The notes below the pieces were generated by a model that worked only from the letters and a program-made list of their open reading frames with translations, made no database searches and was not told the origin of the DNA. Both the position numbers and the translations under genes were made by a program. From NCBI GenBank assembly GCA_046080125.1, contig JBJTTJ010000093.1, forward strand, positions 1 through 12,130: a DNA stretch of 12,130 nucleotides. The letters run 5' to 3'. Position 1 is the first letter of the stretch; each line of letters opens with the position of its first letter. This document shows, in pieces, positions 1 through 6,754 of this stretch. The stretch is from Cuspidothrix sp046080125 (GTDB lineage: Bacteria; Cyanobacteriota; Cyanobacteriia; Cyanobacteriales; Nostocaceae).

Positions 1-180
1 ATCGCTTGCGTTCTCAAGGTCGTCGTCTCTTATAGAACTAAATGTACTCAAAATGTAATATCCTGCCTCTTCTCAAAAGACGCAATACTACATTCACATT
101 ACACGCATCCAAATCAATATATATCTACATTTACAGCAAATTGCAATCAAACGTGCTACAAACAGAAGAGATGAAAACCA
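1..180. other. Unassigned left edge
   Basis: I see no supportable gene here. Both strands carry only short open stretches ending in stops. A few basic residues ending in a stop near position 33 on the plus strand could be the tail of a gene that begins outside the window, but this is too short to identify. It lies downstream of the broken transposase, where that gene's missing C-terminus would be expected, yet I cannot recognise the YREK-type motif of IS4 transposases in any frame. Confidence 0.3.
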
Positions 181-962
181 TTACCAGACCATATTCTTCA
201 CTTTACTTTTGTACTGGACTTGATCGCAAACTGCTGTAATAAAGTATTTTTTACTCTCGGTTAATTTGTCAAACCAATTAAAGCTAAAAAATCCTAGATC
301 CACTATTATCAAGCCTCTTTCTGGCAGTTTTTCTAACAAATCTTCTCCCCAGTTTTGGTCATGACTTTTAGGATTTGGTTCATACCATAATTTGACGGGA
401 TTTTGGGTAAAGGCTTCGACAATCATCATGATTTTTCCACCTAGTTTTGATGAATTATCTTCGCTTATTTTTAATCTTTTTCTTAGCTGCTCTAGGCTTG
501 AACCATCTGCTATCCATATGGTGTTAAACTTTTTTTGTAGCTGCTCCCATTTCTTTTCTAAAACTGTTTTTGATTCAGTTTTGGCAATTTTTTCTACAAC
601 TTGATTTAACAATTGTACAAAAATTTCCGCAGGCGTATTCATTAATCTTTTTGATACTGCTTGTTTGCTAACTTCCATGTGACCCATAATAATCCTTCTT
701 CTTTTAAGACTCTTGCTGCTTCTGCCCCGGCTATTTGCCGATAAACTAGACTGAGAATTAGTGCTACCATTACTGGTAAGTTTAGCAATCTATCTCTCAT
801 TGGTTTATCATTGTTTCCCGGTAAATATTTTAATGGTGTAAATAGACTTGGTTGTAGATATTTTGTTAATTCTTATTCAATTTGTGGTAATGTTGGTGAT
901 GGTGTTTGCTGCTGACGACGTAAATCTGGATTTACATTTTTTCTTTTTCTTGTTTGAGTCAT
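181..962 (-). pseudogene. IS4-family transposase remnant with stop, frameshift and lost C-terminus
   Basis: This is a DDE transposase remnant read from an ATG at 962. After 29 codons there is an in-frame TAA (873-875). The frame then stays open through a helical segment ending EEGLLWV, and near 675-687 the reading frame shifts to the one that starts MEVSKQAVSKRL. That second part (168 aa from 687) holds the first catalytic Asp in WIADGSSLEQL (residue 61) and the second in GLIIVDLGFF (residue 130), the layout of IS4-family enzymes whose core reads DGS...LLDRGF. It stops at KNMVW soon after the KYFIT strand, so the third acidic residue is missing. At least three lesions make it non-functional. 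No terminal inverted repeats could be assigned. Family assignment rests on motif recognition. Confidence 0.85.
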
Positions 963-1100
963 ATTTTTAGAAATATTGCGTGTTTTTTATGATTTTATTA
1001 TCCTCTTTTTCTGTTCAATTGCCATTCCTTCTCGCTTGCTAGTACAGCTTGGCAGAAATAAACCAACCATTTTTAATCGTCAAAAAGCTTGCTCAATATT

Positions 1101-1125
1101 ACTTTTGACTTTTGACTTTTGACTT
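1101..1125. repeat. Heptamer tandem repeat (ACTTTTG)3
   Basis: Three copies of ACTTTTG plus a partial ACTT lie in the spacer between the transposase remnant and rplY. A second heptamer, TTGTCAG then TTGTCAT, follows at about 1140-1153 after a small CCGC/GCGG hairpin. This matches the short tandemly repeated repetitive (STRR) sequences known from Nostocales. No coding function is seen. Confidence 0.8.
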
Positions 1126-1196
1126 CCGCTCTGCGGCGGTTGTCAGTTGTCATTGGGAAGGGGATGTTGATATTCTTAGCTGTTGGCTTTTTTCAT

Positions 1197-1221
1197 AAAA
1201 AAACCAGGTTTGACCCTGGTT
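1197..1221 (-). terminator. Rho-independent terminator of rplY
   Basis: Read on the minus strand, a 7-bp stem (AACCAGG/CCTGGTT at 1215-1221 and 1202-1208, loop of six) is followed at once by a run of T. It begins about 25 bases after the rplY stop, so it should end the purA-rplY transcript. Confidence 0.85.
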
Positions 1222-1245
1222 CTTTTAGTTATTATTACCTGAATT

Positions 1246-1545
1246 TTAGGCTTTGTTACCAGCAAAAAAACTCAGGTGGTAAGGTGTGCCCTTGGCTGGG
1301 TGAATTTGCACTTCACGAATAACGGTTGTACCAGTCCACTCTAATTCAGGAATGCTGAGTTCTACTTCGGTTTTGTTGGGTGCAGCTTGCTTGAGTAAGC
1401 GTTCTACAACTTTAGCGTCAAGAACTAGAGAAATTGATTCAATACCTTTGTGTCCATACAAATTGGCAGGAATTAAGCCCGAACGACGTAAGGCTTTAGG
1501 TTTGCTACCTTCTGGACGTTTTTTAGATTCTACTGCGATCGCCAT
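1246..1545 (-). CDS. rplY: 50S ribosomal protein L25
   Basis: Encodes a 99-residue ribosomal protein of the bL25 family, which binds 5S rRNA in the large subunit. The N-terminus is basic (SKKRPEGSKPKALRRSG) and is followed by the family signature LIPANLYGHKG at about residues 24-34. The C-terminal half (TTVIREVQIHPAKGTPYHLSFF) is the conserved strand region. The length fits the short bL25 form without the CTC extension. The ATG at 1545 directly follows an AT-rich stretch and overlaps a HIP1 octamer at 1535-1542. No clear Shine-Dalgarno sequence is present. It lies 111 bases downstream of purA on the same strand, separated by two heptamer arrays, and is followed by a strong terminator, so it may be the last gene of a purA-rplY transcript. 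Confidence 0.93.
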   Translation of the reverse strand: MAIAVESKKRPEGSKPKALRRSGLIPANLYGHKGIESISLVLDAKVVERLLKQAAPNKTEVELSIPELEWTGTTVIREVQIHPAKGTPYHLSFFAGNKA

Positions 1546-1550
1546 ATAAT

Positions 1551-1574
1551 TTGTTAGTTGTTAGTTGTTAGTTA
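1551..1574. repeat. Heptamer tandem repeat (TTGTTAG)3
   Basis: Three TTGTTAG units plus a partial copy end about six bases upstream of the rplY start on the minus strand. They therefore occupy the place where its ribosome binding site and leader would be. Confidence 0.85.
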
Positions 1575-1581
1575 TTTTGCA

Positions 1582-1658
1582 ACTGACCACTGACCACTGA
1601 CCACTGACCACTGACCACTGACCACTGACCACTGACCATTGACCACTGACCACTGACT
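1582..1658. repeat. Eleven-unit heptamer array (ACTGACC)n touching the purA stop
   Basis: Eleven consecutive 7-bp units of ACTGACC occur, the ninth changed to ATTGACC and the last to ACTGACT. The array overlaps two bases of the purA stop codon (TAG on the minus strand, 1657-1659). This is an STRR-type array. Units of seven shift frame at each step, so coding use is unlikely. Copy number probably varies between strains. Confidence 0.95.
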
Positions 1659-2985
1659 AAACAGGCGTACCGTTGGGGTACAACAGTGCGCGTTTTGGTC
1701 CGTGAATGGGGTCTTCTACAATGATAGTTTGATCACGACTTGCTCCCAAGGAGATGATTGCGATCGGCACTTCCATTAATTCAGCTAAGAATCTGAGATA
1801 GTCCAATGCTTGCCGTGGTAACTCTTCCAAGGTACGACACTCACTAGTTGGGACTCTCCAACCGGGGACGGTTTTGTAAATGGGACGACAGCGAGCAAAC
1901 TGACGGGCGCTGGTGGGGAAGTGTTCGCAGCGTTGGCCATCAATTTCATAGGCCACGCAAACTTGGATTTCTTCTAGTTCATCGAGGACATCTAGTTTTG
2001 TAATGGCCATACAGTCCATACCATTGATGCGAACTGCATAACGCCCAATGACGGCATCAAACCAACCACAACGGCGTTTTCTGCCTGTAGTTGTGCCAAA
2101 TTCCGCACCGCGATCGCCGAGTAAGTCACCAATTCCCCCATTTAATTCTGTGGGAAATGGCCCTTCGCCGACTCTGGTAGTGTATGCTTTCGATACGCCA
2201 ATGACCCGGTCTATCATTGTTGGACCTATACCCGTACCCACGCAAGCCCCCCCAGCGACAGGATTAGAAGAGGTGACATAGGGGTATGTCCCGTGATCTA
2301 AGTCCAGCAGTGTTCCCTGGGCACCTTCAAACAAAATATTACGCCGTTTTTGCACAGCATCATATATTTTTATTGATGTGTCCACCACAAAAGGACGCAA
2401 TTTTTCTGCATAACCTAAATATTCTTCAATTACGGCTTGGGGGTCAAGAGGGGGAATATCATACAACTTTTCTAAAATTGTGTTTTTATAATTGATTGTC
2501 CATTCTAATTGCTTACGTAAGCCTTGGGTATCCATCAAGTCTAACATCCTGATGCCCGTCCGCTCGGATTTATCGGCATAGGTAGGACCGATACCTCTAC
2601 CGGTTGTGCCAATTTTATGATTTTCTCGCCGTTCTTCTGATGCCTGATCAATTAACCGATGGTAAGGCATGGTAACATGAGCCGTCTCTGAAATCAACAG
2701 ATTAGCCGTAGAAATATTTAATTTTTCAAGTTGTTCGAGTTCTTTTATCAAAACCCGTGGATCTATAACTGTTCCACAGCCGATAATACACTCGGTATCT
2801 GGATACAATATACCAGAGGGAATTAAGTGCAGTTTAAATGTCTGACCTTGGACTACTATGGTATGTCCAGCATTGACTCCCCCCTGGTAACGCACCACCA
2901 CATCTGCGGAGCGGCTGAGTAAGTCAGTTATTTTACCTTTTCCTTCATCGCCCCATTGAGAGCCTATGACAATGACGTTAGCCAA
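1657..2985 (-). CDS. purA: Adenylosuccinate synthase (TTG start)
   Basis: Catalyses the GTP-dependent joining of IMP and aspartate to adenylosuccinate, the first committed step from IMP to AMP, in the cytoplasm. The 442-residue protein is full length. It opens with the phosphate loop GSQWGDEGKGK (residues 8-18) carrying catalytic Asp13, followed by NAGHT with catalytic His41. Family signatures KIGTTGRGIGPTYADK, LFEGAQGTLLDLDHGTYPYVTSSN and the IMP/Asp-binding GTTTGRKRRCGWFD follow in order. The start codon is TTG (2985-2983). A TAA lies in frame three codons upstream and no internal Met is suitably placed, so TTG is forced. A TATAAT hexamer lies only three bases upstream of it (2989-2994, minus strand), with no Shine-Dalgarno sequence. 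The stop codon runs into an ACTGACC heptamer array, and rplY follows. Confidence 0.97.
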   Translation of the reverse strand: MANVIVIGSQWGDEGKGKITDLLSRSADVVVRYQGGVNAGHTIVVQGQTFKLHLIPSGILYPDTECIIGCGTVIDPRVLIKELEQLEKLNISTANLLISETAHVTMPYHRLIDQASEERRENHKIGTTGRGIGPTYADKSERTGIRMLDLMDTQGLRKQLEWTINYKNTILEKLYDIPPLDPQAVIEEYLGYAEKLRPFVVDTSIKIYDAVQKRRNILFEGAQGTLLDLDHGTYPYVTSSNPVAGGACVGTGIGPTMIDRVIGVSKAYTTRVGEGPFPTELNGGIGDLLGDRGAEFGTTTGRKRRCGWFDAVIGRYAVRINGMDCMAITKLDVLDELEEIQVCVAYEIDGQRCEHFPTSARQFARCRPIYKTVPGWRVPTSECRTLEELPRQALDYLRFLAELMEVPIAIISLGASRDQTIIVEDPIHGPKRALLYPNGTPV

Positions 2986-2988
2986 GAG

Positions 2989-2994
2989 ATTATA
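2989..2994 (-). promoter_or_regulatory. Candidate purA -10 hexamer
   Basis: A perfect TATAAT on the minus strand ends three bases before the forced TTG start of purA. A weak -35 (TTGTGG) lies about 16 bases upstream. If used, transcription would begin at or next to the start codon, giving a leaderless message. The AT-rich context means a chance match is possible. Confidence 0.35.
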
Positions 2995-3068
2995 TTAAAG
3001 GGTAAAGTTTCCACAAATATTAATTATTAACAGATTTTTTAGGTTTTGTCAAGAACTTATTCATGGGG

Positions 3069-3082
3069 AATTGGTAATTGGT
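3069..3082. repeat. Heptamer repeat (AATTGGT)2
   Basis: Two adjacent AATTGGT units, within GGGGAATTGGTAATTGGT, are another short heptamer repeat of the STRR kind, about 85 bases upstream of purA. Confidence 0.6.
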
Positions 3083-3164
3083 CAAATTCTTACCCCTATG
3101 ATATTAACTACCTGATCAAATTTTTTCTGTCATATTCAGATGAAGCATTTGTAATTTTACCTCC

Positions 3165-3256
3165 AGGACTTACAGAAAACAGAAGGAAATTAGGGGTAAT
3201 CCATGAATTGTCCCTAGGCTTTGAATCAGCTTTACAGTTACATTTTGCGAAGTCCT
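3165..3256. mobile_element. Possible 92-bp MITE with AGGACTT ends
   Basis: The left end reads AGGACTTACAGAAAA (3165-3179). The right end reads TTTTGCGAAGTCCT (3243-3256), whose complement is AGGACTTCGCAAAA. The ends therefore match over AGGACTT and AAAA with small changes between. An imperfect 26-base palindrome (3191-3216, TAGGGGTAAT...TCCCTA, 10 of 13 positions pairing) lies inside. AGGACTTACGCAAAA-like ends are, from memory, common in Nostoc spacer repeats. No clear target duplication is seen, although ACCTC occurs close to both ends. There is no transposase, so any movement would need one supplied in trans. Confidence 0.5.
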
Positions 3257-3478
3257 AACCTCATCAGTAGCTTGATGATCTTACTTGTTTTTTAAGAGGA
3301 TTATTAGCGATTAGTACGAATGACTACTGATAAGCAAGGAAAAAGAATGATAAAGAAAATAGAGGACGATAATGTATGGCTGAACTTGATGATATTAAAA
3401 GTTTCCAGAGTTAAACCGGAAAATTATCAAAAGTTGGGTATGGTATTGCAAAGAAACAGCAAATGTAATGATAATGCC

Positions 3479-4201
3479 ATGAACAAAACTATTGAAGTCC
3501 ACCCAGGTGTATCAGCCCTAGTTAACCGGGCGCTAGAATTAATCTTGTCCACAGTGGAAACTGCCGTTAGTGAACGAGGGCGATTTACCATTGCTTTATC
3601 TGGTGGCAGCACACCAAAACCATTGTATGAAGCCTTATGCAATCAGAACTTACCCTGGGATAAAATTCATGTATTCTGGGGGGATGAACGCTATGTACCA
3701 GCAGATCATCCCGATAGTAATGAACTGATGGCGCGAGGTGTATGGTTGGATCAAGTAGCTATTCCGGCGGACAATATTCATCCTATAGGGACTTTAGCTG
3801 GTAATCCAGAAGTGGATGCAGCTAAATATAACCAGCACCTACAAACATTTTTTAAGTCTACATCTGGAGAGTTCCCCCCATTAGATGTAGTTTTATTGGG
3901 AATGGGTGATGATGCCCATACTGCATCTTTGTTTCCCCACACGGAGGCTCTGAAGGTATGCGATCGCTTAGTTACTGTGGGTAATAAAGATGATAACCTC
4001 CGCATCACCTTTACCTACCCATTCATTAATGCTGCTCGGAATGTGATTTTTTTGGTTGCTGGTGCTAACAAAAGACCGGCTTTGGCACAAATCTTTGCAC
4101 CAGTAGCTGATGATTTCACCTATCCATCTCGCCTAATTAAACCCCAGGGTAAACTTTACTGGTTGTTAGATGCAGATGCCGGTTTAGAACTTAAACCCTA
4201 A
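3479..4201 (+). CDS. pgl: 6-phosphogluconolactonase
   Basis: Hydrolyses 6-phosphogluconolactone to 6-phosphogluconate, the second step of the oxidative pentose phosphate pathway, a main source of NADPH for cyanobacteria in the dark and in heterocysts. From the ATG at 3479 the product is 240 residues, the normal size for the DevB/SOL-type enzyme. Visible signatures are RFTIALSGGSTPKPLYEAL (substrate phosphate loop), IHVFWGDERYVPADHPDSNE and VVLLGMGDDAHTASLFP, followed by the C-terminal KLYWLLDADA. The frame stays open upstream to an ATG at 3320, but those 53 extra residues are basic, match no part of the family and lie beyond the conserved start, so I use 3479. No zwf, opcA or tal gene is adjacent. 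A HIP1 site lies inside the gene at 3960. Confidence 0.95.
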   Translation: MNKTIEVHPGVSALVNRALELILSTVETAVSERGRFTIALSGGSTPKPLYEALCNQNLPWDKIHVFWGDERYVPADHPDSNELMARGVWLDQVAIPADNIHPIGTLAGNPEVDAAKYNQHLQTFFKSTSGEFPPLDVVLLGMGDDAHTASLFPHTEALKVCDRLVTVGNKDDNLRITFTYPFINAARNVIFLVAGANKRPALAQIFAPVADDFTYPSRLIKPQGKLYWLLDADAGLELKP

Positions 4202-4205
4202 TTAT

Positions 4206-4248
4206 GATTCTTGAGATCTGCATGATTAAGGAATAATCATCAAGAATC
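4206..4248. repeat. Nested inverted repeat after pgl
   Basis: An outer pair GATTCTTGA (4206-4214) / TCAAGAATC (4240-4248) surrounds an inner pair ATGATTA (4222-4228) / TAATCAT (4234-4240) with a five-base loop AGGAA. It begins four bases after the pgl stop, so it could protect or end the pgl transcript. No T-run follows, so it is not a standard terminator. Confidence 0.6.
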
Positions 4249-4354
4249 AACTGATTCTCCATCTCAGTAATTTTTAGCATGGAAATAATGCTAAAGTTAC
4301 ATCTGTACTGATGCTGTCATATTTTTACAACTACCTTCACTAAGGCTTAAATCC

Positions 4355-5371
4355 ATGATCGTCTGTCCTAATTGTAATCATCCCAACCCAGACGGCGCTG
4401 TTCAGTGTGAAGCTTGCTATACGCCGTTACCAGCTACAGCTAAATGTCCTAATTGTGGGGCAATCGTACAATCTGATGCTGCTTTCTGTGGTCAGTGTGG
4501 CTATAACCTCCATTTTCATGCCAGTGCTGTGGGAGCAACTACGGCCGCGCCTCCAATCGCCCCAGCCGCTTTGGTAACTCCTGACCCGATTATGGAACTG
4601 TTAAAGGCGGATGCTTTAGGACTTGCTTCGGCCGATCTGCCACCAACAGATGTAGTTACCTCGCCCACACCACCGGAGGTATTACAGGAACAGGCTGTTT
4701 ATGTTCCCCCCATACCAGAACCAGAGGTTTATATTCCCTCTGTACCCGCACCTGTGGTTCAAGAAGAAGCGGTTTATATTCCCTCTCCTCAACCCCTAGT
4801 GTCAGCAACAGAAGTTTACATTCCCGCCACACTCACACCCCCACCGGCAGCACCAGAACCAGAAGTTTACATTCCCTCTGCTCTCACGCCTCCACCCGTA
4901 CCTGTATCTGCACCTGCACCTGTAGCTAAGGAAGAGGAAGTTTATATTCCCCCTGCTTATGTACCGCAGATCGATCCGATGACAATTCCTGAACCACCAA
5001 CAGCTACTGCACCAGCGAATGTGTCCAAAACCCAATTACAGCAGGTAGTAGCTCGGTTATTCCATCTCCAAGCTAGTCAAGAAATAGAATTACCACAAAA
5101 TTTATCGCTGATTCATATTGGTAAACCTAATGATCGCATTCCTCCAGATATAGATGTTTCTGGATTTGCTAATTCTGAGATTGTATCTCGGATTCACGCA
5201 GATATTCGCATTGAAGGTGATTCTTGTTATATAGAAGATGTGGGTAGTTCCAATGGTACTTACATCAATAACTTGCCTCTCTTACCTGGAAATAGACACC
5301 GTCTTCGCCCAGGCGATCGCATTAGCTTAGGTAAGGGCGATTTAGTTACTTTCTTGTTCCAACTCTCTTAA
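4355..5371 (+). CDS. Double zinc ribbon / FHA-domain protein with VYIP repeat linker
   Basis: A 338-residue protein likely to bind phosphothreonine partners in Ser/Thr kinase signalling. The N-terminus holds two Cys4 zinc ribbons (Cys4, 7, 18, 21 and Cys31, 34, 45, 48). Residues of about 105-215 form a Pro-rich linker with six VYVP/VYIP motifs spaced about 10-25 residues apart and separated by acidic/Pro segments. The FHA domain fills residues 250-335: HIGKPND, the SRIHADI pSer/pThr-binding motif, EDVGSSNGTYINN and a final LGKGDLVTFLF strand. The usual Gly-Arg of the first loop is Gly-Lys. No membrane segment or signal peptide is present, so it is probably cytoplasmic. An AAGG lies upstream of the ATG, and a strong terminator follows the stop. 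The cellular target is unknown. Confidence 0.9.
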   Translation: MIVCPNCNHPNPDGAVQCEACYTPLPATAKCPNCGAIVQSDAAFCGQCGYNLHFHASAVGATTAAPPIAPAALVTPDPIMELLKADALGLASADLPPTDVVTSPTPPEVLQEQAVYVPPIPEPEVYIPSVPAPVVQEEAVYIPSPQPLVSATEVYIPATLTPPPAAPEPEVYIPSALTPPPVPVSAPAPVAKEEEVYIPPAYVPQIDPMTIPEPPTATAPANVSKTQLQQVVARLFHLQASQEIELPQNLSLIHIGKPNDRIPPDIDVSGFANSEIVSRIHADIRIEGDSCYIEDVGSSNGTYINNLPLLPGNRHRLRPGDRISLGKGDLVTFLFQLS

Positions 5372-5418
5372 TTGCCAATTAGGAATTTGACAACCTATTA
5401 CAAAGAGTTAATATCTGA

Positions 5419-5443
5419 GGGTGGGGTTTACCCGCCCTTTTTT
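5419..5443 (+). terminator. Terminator of the FHA gene
   Basis: A 7-bp stem GGGTGGG/CCCGCCC (one T-G pair), loop GTTTA, is followed by six T on the plus strand. It lies between two convergent genes, two bases before the pth stop. Confidence 0.9.
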
Positions 5444-5445
5444 GA

Positions 5446-6090
5446 TCAAGACTCAATATCTGAAAAATTCTGGATATTACAACGATTCATCGCCTTTTCT
5501 ACTCCTTGTTTAAAACTAAATTCTACGCACTCTACAATAAAGTCTAAAACTTGGGACATGACTTTATTTTCAGTGGCCGAAAATCGTCCTAAAACATGAG
5601 AGACAGTATGAGAATTATCCCCATCTATTGCACCTTTGGGTTTACCGATACCAATTCGTAATCTGGGGAAGTTTTGGCTATTGAGATGGGAAATAATGCT
5701 TTTCATGCCGTTATGTCCACCCGCAGAACCAGATAAGCGTAAACGAGTTTTTCCCAAGGGTAAATCCAAATCGTCGTAAATCACTAATACTGATTCGGGA
5801 GGTAATTTATACCAACTGGTTACAGCTTGTACTGCTTGCCCAGAACGATTCATATAGGTTAAGGGTTTAAGTAAGCGGATTTTACCCCTACCTGGTGCAG
5901 TACCTTCACCAAACTCGGCTTGAAATTTGCGATTTTCAGCTAGAGAAATTTGCCAAGCACGAGCGAGACTATCTATAGCTGCAAAGCCAATATTATGACG
6001 AGTTTGATCATATTTCGGTTCTGGGTTTCCTAGTCCCACAATTAGCTGGGGAATTACCAAAACCTGGGGTTTTACTTCTTCATCCTTCAT
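5446..6090 (-). CDS. pth: Peptidyl-tRNA hydrolase
   Basis: Frees tRNA from peptidyl-tRNA that drops off the ribosome, by cleaving the ester bond. The 214-residue protein shows the Pth signatures: IVGLGNPEPKYDQTRHNIGF (Asn22, catalytic His32), KPLTYMNRSG (Asn81), YDDLDLPLGK (Asp106/107) and GSAGGHNGMKSI (Asn127), plus FPRLRIGIGKP. It is slightly longer than the bacterial norm of about 190-200 because of a short N-terminal extension before LIVGLGNP. The ATG (6090-6088) overlaps the tatA stop in an ATGA arrangement, so translation is probably coupled to tatA. It converges on the FHA gene. Confidence 0.96.
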   Translation of the reverse strand: MKDEEVKPQVLVIPQLIVGLGNPEPKYDQTRHNIGFAAIDSLARAWQISLAENRKFQAEFGEGTAPGRGKIRLLKPLTYMNRSGQAVQAVTSWYKLPPESVLVIYDDLDLPLGKTRLRLSGSAGGHNGMKSIISHLNSQNFPRLRIGIGKPKGAIDGDNSHTVSHVLGRFSATENKVMSQVLDFIVECVEFSFKQGVEKAMNRCNIQNFSDIES

Positions 6091-6347
6091 CCTTGTGTGT
6101 TTTCCTGGTGATTTTTGCCAGCTTCAATGTGTTTTGTTTCTAATTCGGCGGTGGTTTGGACAGTTTCTTTTATCTGTTCGGCTTCTTTTTTGAATTCATT
6201 TTGAAATTCGTTAGAAGCGTCTTGAAAACTGCGAATGGTTTTCCCTAAACTGCGGCCAATTTCTGGTAATTTCTTCGGTCCAAATATTAATAGTGCCACT
6301 ACCATAATTACGGCCATTTCTGGTAAACCAATACCAAATATATTCAT
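6087..6347 (-). CDS. tatA: Sec-independent translocase subunit TatA/TatE
   Basis: Forms the pore-like component of the twin-arginine pathway, which moves folded proteins across the thylakoid or plasma membrane. The 86-residue protein has the classic layout: a short N-terminus, one membrane helix (about residues 7-22), the FGPKKLPEIGRSLGK hinge and amphipathic helix, then a charged, Gln/Glu-rich soluble tail. The hinge and the Glu-rich tail fit TatA/E better than TatB. A good Shine-Dalgarno AGGAGAG lies upstream of the ATG. Its stop overlaps the pth start by four bases. It lies downstream of psbH, separated by a terminator hairpin at 6365-6386. tatC is not in the window. Confidence 0.93.
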   Translation of the reverse strand: MNIFGIGLPEMAVIMVVALLIFGPKKLPEIGRSLGKTIRSFQDASNEFQNEFKKEAEQIKETVQTTAELETKHIEAGKNHQENTQG

Positions 6348-6364
6348 TTTGCTCTCCTGTAAAG

Positions 6365-6386
6365 AAAAAACCCGGACAAGCCGGGT
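6365..6386 (-). terminator. Terminator after psbH
   Basis: On the minus strand, ACCCGG/CCGGGT arms (6381-6386 and 6370-6375) enclose a five-base loop, and six T follow. It is placed between psbH and tatA, only 18 bases before the tatA start, so it may end or attenuate read-through from the abundant psbH message into tatA-pth. Confidence 0.85.
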
Positions 6387-6426
6387 AGAAGCTAATTTTC
6401 ATATTAGCGCTATTGCTAAATAGGTA

Positions 6427-6630
6427 TTAGCCACCTAAACTGCGCCAATCAACAAGCACATCCTGAATTAACAGAGACTTGTTATAAACTTGGAGAATAA
6501 TTAACAGAAATACCAGAAATAAACCCATAAAAGCACCCATTAAAGGTGTTGTTCCCCAACCTGGAGACACTTTACCATACTCAGCATTTAAGGGTCTGAG
6601 AATATCTCCCAACCTAGTCCGTTGTGCCAT
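6427..6630 (-). CDS. psbH: Photosystem II reaction centre protein H
   Basis: Encodes the 67-residue single-pass thylakoid subunit of photosystem II next to CP47, needed for stable assembly and for electron flow around Q(B). The sequence opens MAQRTRLGDILRPLNAEYGK, followed by the conserved VSPGWGTTPLMG and a membrane helix (about residues 31-49), ending NKSLLIQDVLVDWRSLGG. The size matches the cyanobacterial form, which lacks the phosphorylated N-terminal extension of plants. A Shine-Dalgarno AGGTGA lies just upstream of the ATG. psbN is divergent about 500 bases away. Confidence 0.97.
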   Translation of the reverse strand: MAQRTRLGDILRPLNAEYGKVSPGWGTTPLMGAFMGLFLVFLLIILQVYNKSLLIQDVLVDWRSLGG

Positions 6631-6720
6631 AGTTCACCTAAGATCAGTTGCCAAAGCTTTTTTTAATTTTCTTAGACATTCCTCAGCCTGAATAGACTGG
6701 GGATTCTTGGGTTGTGTTTA

Positions 6721-6747
6721 TCTGTATTAGGTTAACCTAGGTACAGA
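6721..6747. promoter_or_regulatory. Palindrome upstream of psbH
   Basis: TCTGTA (6721-6726) and TACAGA (6742-6747) flank a perfect 12-base palindrome TAGGTTAACCTA (6728-6739). The near-symmetric layout about 90-115 bases upstream of psbH could be a dimeric regulator site or a transcript hairpin. No known regulator is assigned. Confidence 0.4.
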
Positions 6748-6754
6748 TTAAACG

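Larger units (their letters stand above)
2986..3478. other. Gene-free spacer between purA and pgl
   Basis: This 490-base spacer between divergent genes must hold the promoters of purA and pgl. It contains a TATAAT next to purA, two AATTGGT heptamers (3069-3082), a possible MITE (3165-3256) and a small TCATCA...TGATGA hairpin near 3261-3280. Open frames at 3046-3258 and 3320-3478 are low-complexity, resemble nothing I know and are best read as non-coding. Confidence 0.6.

Noticed and set aside
1582..1658. CRISPR array
   Set aside because: Units are 7 bases, directly adjacent and without spacers.
3046..3258. 70-residue open frame upstream of pgl
   Set aside because: It starts in a heptamer repeat and ends in a possible MITE end; no family resemblance or ribosome binding site.
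3320..3478. 53-residue N-terminal extension of pgl from ATG 3320
   Set aside because: It does not resemble the family, is low in complexity and basic, and the family start fits ATG 3479 well.
4802..5035. Cys/Arg-rich minus-strand frame opposite the FHA gene
   Set aside because: It is the shadow of the repetitive Pro/VYIP codons on the other strand.
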